DNA from: Sphingobacteriales bacterium
Lineage (GTDB): Bacteria > Bacteroidota > Bacteroidia > Chitinophagales > JADIYW01
Direction of reading: 5' to 3'
Assembly: GCA_016721245.1 (NCBI GenBank)
Contig: JADKIQ010000022.1
Coordinates: forward strand, 1 to 28,828
Length of the DNA: 28,828 nucleotides
Shown: piece by piece, positions 19,270-25,844 of the stretch
Position numbering within the stretch: the stretch's first letter is position 1
Layout: each line of letters starts with the position of its first letter
The notes under the pieces: model-generated
The model's database searches: none
Told to the model about the DNA's origin: nothing
Seen by the model: the letters and a program-made list of their open reading frames with translations, nothing else
Translations under genes and position numbers: made by a program

Positions 19270-20703
19270 TTACTGCCCGTGACCTAGTGCAAAACCCGGC
19301 TCTCCGTTAAATAAATACAGATTCTCTGTTTTAATGGTATCTATGTTTTGCAGTTCGGCGTTTTGCAATAGTTGTATAATATTTTCTTTGCTGAATCTCT
19401 TTCCATTCTCTGTCATAAAACCGGCATCTCCAGTGATCGGTACAAAATGTTTTTTGAAACCATTTGGCCATACTTTTATTCCGCGATTGGTGATCATTTT
19501 CAGAACCGTATCTTGTGTTTCTATTTGCTTCAGTAAGAACGCAAGTTCATTTGGCTCGGAGCCGTTCCACTGAACGAAGACATCCACGCCGGTCAGTTCT
19601 TTTTTGCACCCGGCTTGCGTTTGTACTTTGGCAGATGTAATACTGCATTGTTTGAATACGATACAGGTTGTAATAATGATGGCTGTTTGCCTAGGTTGTC
19701 TATGATTGCTTCTGCAAACTCCTTCGTCCCAACAGCCTGTTTGCTTACACCTTCTGCAAAAATATCGTACGTGTGAATGCCGTCTTCAATGGTTTTTAAC
19801 CAGGCGTTGTGAACTTTTCAGCTACCTCTATCTGTCCGATATGATTCAGCATCATAATAGCTCCATGCAGTAATCCGGAAGGGTTTGCTTTGTTCTGATT
19901 GGCAATTCGCGGAGCGGAACCATGGATAGCTTCAAACATGGCACATTCTTCTCCGATATTGGAAGAGCCTGCGAGTCCTACAGAACCTGCAATTTGCGCT
20001 GCTACATCAGAGAGTATATCGCCATATAAATTAGGCATCACAATCACATCGAAAACTTCCGGTGTATCGGCCAGTTTCGCCGCCCCGATATCTACAATCC
20101 AGTGTTCTTTTTCTATCTCCGGATATTCCAGTCCTATTTCATCAAAGACCTTGTGGAACAAACCGTCTGTCTGTTTCATGATATTGTCTTTGGTAAAACA
20201 GGTTACTTTTTTCTGCCATAGGCTTTTGCATATTCAAAGGCATAGCGCACTATTTTTTCACAGCCGGGCCGGCTGATGAGTTTCAGGCACTGCACCACTT
20301 CGTTCGTATGTTGATGTTCTATGCCTGCATAAAGGTCTTCTTCGTTTTCCCGGATAATAACAAGATCCATTTTTGGATGCTTGGTGGCTATATACGGATG
20401 AAAACTAATACAAGGACGAACATTGGCGTACAAACCCAGAAATTTTCGAGTGGTTACATTGAGGCTTTTGTAACCCCTTGCCTTGCGGAGTGGTAATAGG
20501 TGCTTTTAAAAACACCTTGTTTTTCTGATAACATCCCATGACGTACTTTCAATACCGGCAGGGTTTCCTGCCAGATATACTTTTTCACCAACTTCTATTT
20601 CGTCAATTTCCAGTTGTGCGCCGGCTGCCTTTAAAATATCCAGCGTGGCATCCATAATTTCAGGGCCAATTCCGTCTCCTTTTGCTATCGTAATTCTTGT
20701 CAT
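19270..20703 (-). CDS. icd: Isocitrate dehydrogenase, long (Thermus-like) type, about five frameshifts
   Basis: Oxidises isocitrate to 2-oxoglutarate in the TCA cycle, probably with NADP. Conceptual length about 478 aa, as in the long Thermus-like IDHs. Landmarks: MTRITIAKGDGIGPEIM start, ENEEDLYAGIEHQHTNE, the IDH/IPMDH signature NLYGDILSDVAAQIAGSVGL, EAIHGSAPRIANQ, and the extra C-terminal domain DVFVQWNGSEPNELA with MITNRGIKVWPNGF. Frame repair is needed near 20515, 20475 (GGGG), 20208, 19814 and 19600; three of the five lie in A-runs. Start: the ATG at 20703 precedes the nucleotide-binding-fold strand directly; an upstream in-frame ATG at 20751 lies in the promoter region. A lysR gene is divergent; two small genes follow on the same strand. 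NADP versus NAD preference is not settled by sequence alone. Confidence 0.9.
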
Positions 20704-20728
20704 AAAGTTCTTTTTGTTTTTAATAATG

Positions 20729-20770
20729 CAAAGTTGAGTATTGTAGTTCATAAATAATATTTTAACTTTG
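20729..20770. promoter_or_regulatory. Divergent icd/lysR promoter region with facing -7-like boxes
   Basis: For lysR (+): TTG (20741-20743), 19 bases, then TAACTTTG (20763-20770), a match to the Bacteroidota TTG-N19-TAnnTTTG pattern; expected start about 20777 and ATG at 20795. For icd (-): CAACTTTG (20736 to 20729) is one base off the -7 consensus, with no clear -33 box; ATG at 20703. The two boxes form the inverted repeat CAAAGTT...AACTTTG. A LysR protein bound here could control both genes. Confidence 0.5.
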
Positions 20771-20794
20771 TAATGATTAGCATAAAAAAAAATT

Positions 20795-21715
20795 ATGAAT
20801 TATACCTTGAATCAATTGCGCATCTTCTTAAAAGTGGTGCAAACGGAAAGTATTACCAAAGCTTCGGAAATATTGCATTTAACGCAACCGGCGGTTTCTA
20901 TACAATTGAAAAATTTTCAGGATCAGTTTGAAATTCCATTGACAGAAGTTATTGGAAGAAGGTTGTATATAACTGATTTCGGAAGAGAAATAGCAGATGC
21001 GGCAGAAAAAATTTTGGAAGAAGTGAATACCATTGCATCTAAAACGGAAGCTTATAAAGGAAAACTGACCGGAAAATTAAAAATATCCGTAGTGTCAACA
21101 GGTAAATATGTGATGCCTTATTTTTTAGTGATTTTTAAAACAACATACTGGTATAGAATTGTTGCTGGATGTTACCAATAAGGCGAAAGTCATAGAAAGC
21201 ATTGAAAAAATGAAGTGGATTTTTCGCTGGTATCCGTATTGCCTTCCAATATGAAACTGGATAAAATAGAGCTTATGCAAAATAAATTATTTGTAATAGG
21301 CAATCAGGAGATAAAATTTTCCAGAAAGGAATACGATAAAAAGATTTTCGATACAATTTCCCTGATTTACAGAGAAAAAGGATCGGGTACCAGGTATGTT
21401 ATGGAACGATTTATTGAGAAAAATAAATTACCGGTACATAAGAAAATGGAATTGACTTCTAATGAAGCGGTAAAACAAGCGGTAATAGCTGGGCTTGGTT
21501 TTTCTATTATGCCCCTGATTGGCATTAAGAACGAATTGAATAGTGGTAACCTGCAGATTATTCCAGTAAAAGGCTTCCCGATAAAATCAGTGTGGAATTT
21601 AATATGGCTGAAAGAAAAAAATCTGTCACCTGTGGCTTCGGCTTTTTTGCAATATGTTCGCAAAGAAAAAAATAATATTATTAAACAAAAGTTTGAGTGG
21701 TTTGAGCAGTACTGA
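20795..21715 (+). CDS. LysR-family transcriptional regulator (frameshifted near 21130 and 21207)
   Basis: About 306 aa once joined. The N-terminal winged helix is intact: MNYTLNQLRIFLKVVQTESI, TKASEILHLTQPAVSIQLKN, then GRRLYITDFGREIADAAEKI. The effector domain begins LTGKLKISVVSTGKYVMPYF; the frame is lost around TTTTTAGTGATTTTTAA (about 21120-21140), runs as HTGIELLLDVTNKAKVIESI in another frame, and returns after a short A-run near 21207 to EVDFSLVSVLPSN. The rest, including YREKGSGTRYVMERF and NEAVKQAVIAGLGFSIMP, fits CysB/CbbR-type effector domains. It is divergent from icd across about 90 bases, so control of icd is the obvious hypothesis. The signal molecule is unknown. Confidence 0.88.
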
Positions 21716-21727
21716 TTTTGCAGTTGC

Positions 21728-22190
21728 TTAGAGCATAGCTTTTAAAACTTCCATGTCTTTATAAAAATGTTCCAGATGTTTTTCTTTTGTTGTCTGAATG
21801 GCTTTTAATGCGTGTTTGATGTGTACCGCTGCTTTTGCTTTGTTACTGGAAACAACATATGCACGTGCCGCAGATTCATACGCATAAGCCATATAAAATC
21901 CATCGGGTTTTTCGGTTTTACAAAGCAGGATATTTTCTTCTGCGAACAATAAAGCATTTGCACCATCGCCAATGTGCGCGTAGGCTCTGGAAATTTGCCA
22001 CAGGCTGATGGAAGTATGTGTGCTTGTATGTGCAGGTACTTGCTGCCATAAATAATAAGAAGTATGCACCAGATTTAATAAACTTATTTTTCCTTTTCGT
22101 CAGCTTCTTTTTATCCAGATATTTCCAGGCTTCATTAAACGTTTGCTTAGCCAGCTGCTGCAGGATGTTTACCGGCTTTTTCTTTTGCAT
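21728..22190 (-). CDS. TPR-like helical protein, function unknown (frameshift near 22107)
   Basis: About 154 aa after joining. Start MQKKKPVNILQQLAKQTFNE, AWKYLDKKK, then a missing base near 22107 and continuation DEKEKISLLNLVHTSYYLWQ. The C-terminal half has paired helices with Ala-rich packing (SISLWQISRAYAHIGDGANA, MAYAYESAARAYVVSSNKAK, AAVHIKHALKAIQ), typical of tetratricopeptide-like repeats. Such proteins usually mediate protein contacts; no specific partner can be named. It starts 8 bases after the stop of the upstream DUF6265 gene and converges on lysR with only 12 bases between stops. Confidence 0.7.
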
Positions 22191-22198
22191 CTTTGTTG

Positions 22199-22705
22199 TT
22201 ATAATTTCTTCTTATAAAATACGAATTCCTCTGTCCATTCTTTTTCTTTATCGTGCATGCTTAGTTTAACCACCAATTTATTTTTAATACGCTGATAGGT
22301 CATTCCGTTGAAGTAAGCGGTTTGGTTTTCCACTTTTATCAACTTAAATATAGTCCAGTCTGTTTTCTCTTCCCAGGGTGATAAGTCAGCGCTGAAATGT
22401 TTAAGTTTTACAGAAATCGTACTGTCACTTTCCTGAATAAGATGCATGTATTCGGTAAACTGTAGTTTTCCTTTTTCATAAAAACGGAAAATGCCCTGCA
22501 TGCTGTTGTCGTTTGCTGTCATCCAGAGTTCATCGCAGTTTCCACCGAGACCGGTTCCTTTCCAATTGCCTGCAAGCCAGGACAATTTTGAAATATCGGT
22601 TTTCTGCTGCGTCATACCGTCTTTAAGTTTTAAGATTTCCTGTGCCTGCACAGCCTTGCAAAATGTAATTAAAAGACTGAAACAAATAATTATTCTGGTG
22701 TTCAT
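22199..22705 (-). CDS. Secreted DUF6265-family protein
   Basis: 168 aa. Signal peptide MNTRIIICFSLLITFCKAVQ-AQ, then a lipocalin-like body: LSWLAGNWKGTGLGGNCDEL, WMTANDNSMQGIFRFYEKGK, LQFTEYMHLIQESDSTISVK. The 'WLAG.W.G.G.GG...E.W....GSM.G.FR....G...F.E...' pattern is DUF6265. Expected in the periplasm, with a ligand unknown to me. Its stop is 8 bases before the helical-protein start, so the two likely share a transcript. Frame intact. Confidence 0.83.
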   Translation of the reverse strand: MNTRIIICFSLLITFCKAVQAQEILKLKDGMTQQKTDISKLSWLAGNWKGTGLGGNCDELWMTANDNSMQGIFRFYEKGKLQFTEYMHLIQESDSTISVKLKHFSADLSPWEEKTDWTIFKLIKVENQTAYFNGMTYQRIKNKLVVKLSMHDKEKEWTEEFVFYKKKL

Positions 22706-22846
22706 ACGTGAAATTTAAGGAGAATTTTTCAGACTGTCAAACAGCCTTTTTCTTTGTAGTATGTTTATTGCAATACTAAATACATGAAGTAAGCAACACA
22801 TAAATTGTAAAGAGTCTATCCGGAGAAATAGGAATCTTATTTTAAA

Positions 22847-23299
22847 CTATCCAATAATTTTTTGCATACACACACTGTTCTCCACGTTTTCATATTGTCC
22901 GTAATTAGGAATTATAGTATAGCCTGATTTCTGATACAGATGAACGGCATCCGTTTGTTTTTTGCCGGTTTCTAAAACCGCTTCTTTGTAGTTGAGTTCG
23001 ACTGCCCAGTTTTCCAGTTTTTTTAAGATAAGGCCTGCAATGCCTTTGCCGCGTGATTCCGGTACTACATACATGCGTTTTATTTCTACAGATTTTGTGT
23101 CGTATGCTTTAAATGCACCACAACCAAGTGGAACCGTATCTTCATAACAAACGACAGCATTTCGCAGCGTATCTATCTTGTTATACTGCGCATAAAAGGC
23201 ATGTTCATCGCCATCAATGATGCTGAGGTATTTATCCAGATGTGCCACCAGCTGCTGAAAGTCTGCATCGTCTGAAGTGGTTCTTTTTATGGTGAGCAT
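22847..23299 (-). CDS. GNAT-family N-acetyltransferase
   Basis: 150 aa, the usual size for a stand-alone GNAT domain. MLTIKRTTSDDADFQQLVAH opens the fold; VPLGCGAFKAYDTKSVEIKR is the beta4 strand region, and MYVVPESRGKGIAGLILKKL is the acetyl-CoA binding motif A (R/Q-x-x-G-x-G/A, here R-G-K-G-I-A). LETGKKQTDAVHLYQKSGYT is motif B with the Y.K.GY signature. It transfers an acetyl group from acetyl-CoA to an amine; the substrate cannot be predicted. About 140 bases separate it from the DUF6265 gene and 508 bases of palindrome-rich non-coding DNA lie on its other side. Frame intact. Confidence 0.88.
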   Translation of the reverse strand: MLTIKRTTSDDADFQQLVAHLDKYLSIIDGDEHAFYAQYNKIDTLRNAVVCYEDTVPLGCGAFKAYDTKSVEIKRMYVVPESRGKGIAGLILKKLENWAVELNYKEAVLETGKKQTDAVHLYQKSGYTIIPNYGQYENVENSVCMQKIIG

Positions 23300-23360
23300 G
23301 AATTAAAAATCTTGAAAAATAAAGATACTTTATTTTTTATCACAAGTTACCTGCGCCCCT

Positions 23361-23458
23361 GCCTTTGTTGGCTTGTAGCCAACAAACAACCATACCGATG
23401 ATATTCGTAAATCCATACTTCACAGACAGTAGTTTGTTGGTTGCAAACCAACAAAGGC
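23361..23458. repeat. Inverted pair of REP-like palindromes
   Basis: Left copy 23361-23386 has a TTGGCT...AGCCAA hairpin core; right copy 23433-23458 has TTTGTTGGTT-GCA-AACCAACAAA. The two copies are inverted relative to each other (GCCTTTGTTGG at the outer ends, few mismatches), so each folds alone and they can also pair with each other. No gene is seen in 23300-23807. Confidence 0.75.
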
Positions 23459-23488
23459 GAGGTTAAAATTAGTAAAATTTTCCCTAAC

Positions 23489-23538
23489 AACGTCAACGAG
23501 GTTCGCTCAGGGTAAGCCATGCAAACCTTGTCGACGTT
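23489..23538. repeat. Imperfect 15-bp inverted repeat
   Basis: AACGTCAACGAGGTT (23489-23503) and AACCTTGTCGACGTT (23524-23538) pair with two mismatches around a 20-base loop. It belongs to the same palindrome cluster. Confidence 0.55.
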
Positions 23539-23554
23539 TGCGACTACATTGCCT

Positions 23555-23578
23555 TTGACAGGTTTTGCAACCTGTCAA
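23555..23578. repeat. REP-like perfect palindrome
   Basis: TTGACAGGTT, loop TTGC, AACCTGTCAA: 10 pairs. The core GGTTTTGCAACC resembles GGTTGCAAACC of the palindrome at 23433-23458, which suggests one repeat family. Confidence 0.7.
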
Positions 23579-23649
23579 CCATTAGATATCATGAAGACCG
23601 ATGAGAAAAGAATATTAGTTGGTTGTAAAGTAATTTTTGGACAGTAGAT

Positions 23650-23669
23650 GAAAGGTGACAACACCTTTC
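23650..23669. repeat. Short perfect hairpin
   Basis: GAAAGGTG, loop ACAA, CACCTTTC: 8 pairs with a 4-base loop. It lies 138 bases past the darG stop, and no T-run follows on the minus strand, so it is more likely part of the palindrome cluster than a darG terminator. Confidence 0.6.
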
Positions 23670-23807
23670 GCAGTTGGGCTAATTTTTTAATCATTCTATA
23701 TTAAGTTACGAACTTATAATACAATGCGACGAAGACGTTCGCCGAGTGATGCGATACTTCACTTATCTTGGTGGTATCATTTGTATATGATAATAATTAT
23801 GGGAAGA

Positions 23808-24839
23808 TTAATCAAAATTAGCACTTTGAAGATGTTTTAAGGAAACATCAATATACTTTGGATTCGAGAACATACTACGTTTTCTGTCACTCCATTCTTC
23901 AAGTTTTTGAGTAATTATTTGAGTTTCAAAACTCTTTTGGTTGATAGTTATGTAGTCAATTGAAGACAATAATTCAAGTGCAAAATCCGAATAGAATCCA
24001 TTTAAAAAATGTATGGTTTTATTTGCAATTTTCAAAAGATCTTTATTGTCTTCAATATGATTTCTTACAGTATCATATCCATCAGCAACTAAAGTTAATG
24101 GTTCAAAAGGCTTTTTATTCATATCACTATAACCCAGTACATAGCTTCCATTTAGAGCATTCAATACAAATCTCACTTTTCCTGAATAGGGTCCATAAAA
24201 ATTAGGTTCAAAGTTGAGCTTAAAATATTTTTTTGCTCCAAATCTTTGTAGAAAGTAACAGACTTTCTCACTGGAAAATTCTGAAACGTACTCACCGTTT
24301 TTTATTAAGTCGAATAAAACATAAAGCAAAAGGGCTCTGGCATTAGTAAGTTTTACTCTTTCCTTTTTAAGGTGTTCTTTAATTAAAGTTGTAGGTTCAT
24401 AAACATAGATATCTATATTTAGATTACTGAGTCTATTTTCAATAATACTTTTTACTTTTTCCCATTTTAATCCACCATTGCCTGCACCTAAGGGGGGGAT
24501 AGCGATGCTTTTTATATTATTTTGTTCAATTAGGCTAACAAGTGCATCTAACCCTGATTCAACATAACTATATTCTGATGGTTTTCTCCAATCAGTCTTT
24601 GTCGGAAAATTTATTATGATTTTTTCGCCAGAACTAAGATTGTAGTCACGAGTAAGAAATAATTTTCCGATTTTTAGTTCACCTTTTTTGCATGCATCTA
24701 AGTATGCTTTATAATTATGCGGGTAAATTTTTTTGAATTGTAATGCGATGCCCTTTCCCATTACACCTATAGTGTTCACAGTGTTAACTAGTGCTTCCGC
24801 ATCACTTTCCAATATATTCCCTTCTATGTAGTGTATCAT
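23808..24839 (-). CDS. darG: DarG macrodomain antitoxin (DNA ADP-ribosyl hydrolase)
   Basis: 343 aa. Residues 1-155 form a macrodomain: MIHYIEGNILESDAEALVNT, then NTIGVMGKGIALQF (ADP-ribose loop), INFPTKTDWRKPSEYSYVES (Lys81 at the position of the catalytic Lys of known DarG), and PPLGAGNGGLKW. In characterised pairs this domain removes ADP-ribose from thymidine in DNA. Residues about 160-343 (ALLLYVLFDLIKNGEYVSEF, FYGPYSGKVRFVLNALNGSY) are the DarG C-terminal domain that binds and blocks DarT. It lies 12 bases downstream of darT, the usual order. Clearly AT-rich. Frame intact, although neighbours are not. Confidence 0.93.
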   Translation of the reverse strand: MIHYIEGNILESDAEALVNTVNTIGVMGKGIALQFKKIYPHNYKAYLDACKKGELKIGKLFLTRDYNLSSGEKIIINFPTKTDWRKPSEYSYVESGLDALVSLIEQNNIKSIAIPPLGAGNGGLKWEKVKSIIENRLSNLNIDIYVYEPTTLIKEHLKKERVKLTNARALLLYVLFDLIKNGEYVSEFSSEKVCYFLQRFGAKKYFKLNFEPNFYGPYSGKVRFVLNALNGSYVLGYSDMNKKPFEPLTLVADGYDTVRNHIEDNKDLLKIANKTIHFLNGFYSDFALELLSSIDYITINQKSFETQIITQKLEEWSDRKRSMFSNPKYIDVSLKHLQSANFD

Positions 24840-24851
24840 AATCTAAATAAT

Positions 24852-25508
24852 TTAATAATAAGCTTTAGGAATTATTTTTATTTTCTCATCGTCAATTCCT
24901 AAATTGATTAATTTATCTTTAGCATCTTGATTATAACAGCCAAAGCCTCTTATAATATTAGAAGGAAGATCATTTGAGACTAAAAATTCTGCTTGTTTCT
25001 TCCTTTTTAGATTCAAGTTTTCTTGACCACCCCAATACGAAGCTCTAATAGCATCCCAATCAACAATGGTTGGAAGTTCTTTTATCTTTCTTTTGTCATA
25101 AAATGTAGTCAAACTATCTGTTCCATGACCATCTGAAAAATAGTAATCATTGCCGAGTTCAATAACACGGCTTAATGGACATGCTAAATAGATTATATCT
25201 TTTGCTGGAGTTGCACGTTCTACAAAGTTTCCTCCATTCTGCATTACATACAACATTGGCATTTTAACTCCAAAGTAGAATGGAATATAATCTCCAAGAG
25301 TAATTGTTGGAGCGTTAAAGTTTAAATAATTACCATTATCAACACTCACTACTTTTGTGCTTCTAGTATCTATCAAACTTATATCTCCAATTGTAATAAA
25401 CTCGTTATTTGCAAAGGGTGAATCTTTATGAGTAATACCATATTTAATAATATGGGGTATATTTTTAATATGGGTCATGCGATATATATTTATTTCAGCC
25501 AATTTCAT
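24852..25508 (-). CDS. darT: DarT toxin, ssDNA thymidine ADP-ribosyltransferase
   Basis: 218 aa, a typical DarT length. The NAD-binding start IYRMTHIKNIPHIIKYGI has the conserved YR.TH pattern (His13); DTRS with Arg50 lies where known DarT proteins have a key Arg; LGDYIPFYFGVKMPMLYVMQ is the family 'VPFYF.PRSPMLY' block; KKQAEFLVSNDLP contains the catalytic Glu at residue 174. DarT attaches ADP-ribose to thymidine in single-stranded DNA and stalls replication; darG reverses it. Such pairs act in phage defence. No catalytic residue appears lost, so the pair looks functional. The gene follows recG on the same strand, but palindromes and a duplication separate them. Confidence 0.93.
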   Translation of the reverse strand: MKLAEINIYRMTHIKNIPHIIKYGITHKDSPFANNEFITIGDISLIDTRSTKVVSVDNGNYLNFNAPTITLGDYIPFYFGVKMPMLYVMQNGGNFVERATPAKDIIYLACPLSRVIELGNDYYFSDGHGTDSLTTFYDKRKIKELPTIVDWDAIRASYWGGQENLNLKRKKQAEFLVSNDLPSNIIRGFGCYNQDAKDKLINLGIDDEKIKIIPKAYY

Positions 25509-25527
25509 TTACAAAGCATTCTAACAT

Positions 25528-25535
25528 CAAATATA
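25528..25535 (-). promoter_or_regulatory. Possible darT -7 box
   Basis: On the minus strand TATATTTG fits TAnnTTTG and lies about 20 bases upstream of the darT ATG. No TTG is found at the usual -33 distance, so this is weak. If real, darTG has its own promoter independent of recG. Confidence 0.35.
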
Positions 25536-25612
25536 ATCTTTTCCTTTGCATTATTAGTAATATCAGCGCGAACTCTATTTTCAAAATTTCAAGGCATCAA
25601 AAATAAATATTG

Positions 25613-25642
25613 GTTAGGAATGCTATATATATCATTCCTAAC
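25613..25642 (-). terminator. 10-bp perfect hairpin between recG and darT
   Basis: GTTAGGAATG (25613-25622), loop CTATATATAT, CATTCCTAAC (25633-25642). On the minus strand it is followed by a T-rich stretch (CCAATATTTATTTTT), so it could end recG read-through before darT. Its right arm overlaps the copied segment at 25640. Confidence 0.5.
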
Positions 25643-25682
25643 TAATATTCCTCCAAACACTATTGCTTCCTTTCTGGTGCTG
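25640..25682. repeat. Duplicated recG 3'-end segment, copy 1
   Basis: AACTAATATTCCTCCAAACA followed by CTATTGCTTCCTTTCTGGTGCTG. It matches 25801-25844 with a few mismatches and one gap. The copy contains the last ~6 codons of recG in a non-coding position. Confidence 0.85.
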
Positions 25683-25762
25683 ACCTCACCCTGTCAAGCT
25701 TTGCTTGACGTCCCTCTCCAAATGGAGAGGGTGGCTGTGTCGTAGACACAGTCGGGTGAGGT
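25683..25762. repeat. 80-nt cloverleaf-shaped palindromic element
   Basis: A closing stem ACCTCACCC (25683-25691) with GGGTGAGGT (25754-25762) encloses three hairpins: GTCAAGC-TTT-GCTTGAC (25693-25709), CCCTCTCC-AAAT-GGAGAGGG (25712-25731), CTGTGTC-GTA-GACACAG (25735-25751). All 31 pairs are perfect and linkers are 1-3 bases. It is not a tRNA. The CCTCACCC and CCCTCTCC motifs recall dispersed intergenic palindromes of bacteria (from memory). It could form in single-stranded DNA or in RNA of either strand. Confidence 0.85.
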
Positions 25763-25800
25763 AATACAGCGTCTCTGTGCCACTCTGTGATACATCACTC

Positions 25801-25844
25801 AACTAATATTCCTCCAAACACTGTTACTATTCTTTCTGGTGCTG
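25801..25844. repeat. Duplicated recG 3'-end segment, copy 2 (in place)
   Basis: This is the native copy: 25827-25844 are the last codons and stop of recG and 25801-25826 lie just downstream. It is separated from copy 1 by the cloverleaf plus 38 bases with no recognised content. Confidence 0.85.

Noticed and set aside
25428..25745. Plus-strand frame of 105 aa over the darT start and cloverleaf
   Set aside because: Antisense to darT, runs through the palindromic element, and has no domain pattern.
25683..25762. Cloverleaf considered as a tRNA gene
   Set aside because: No anticodon arm of proper loop size (loops are 3-4 bases), no T-loop motif, no acceptor features.
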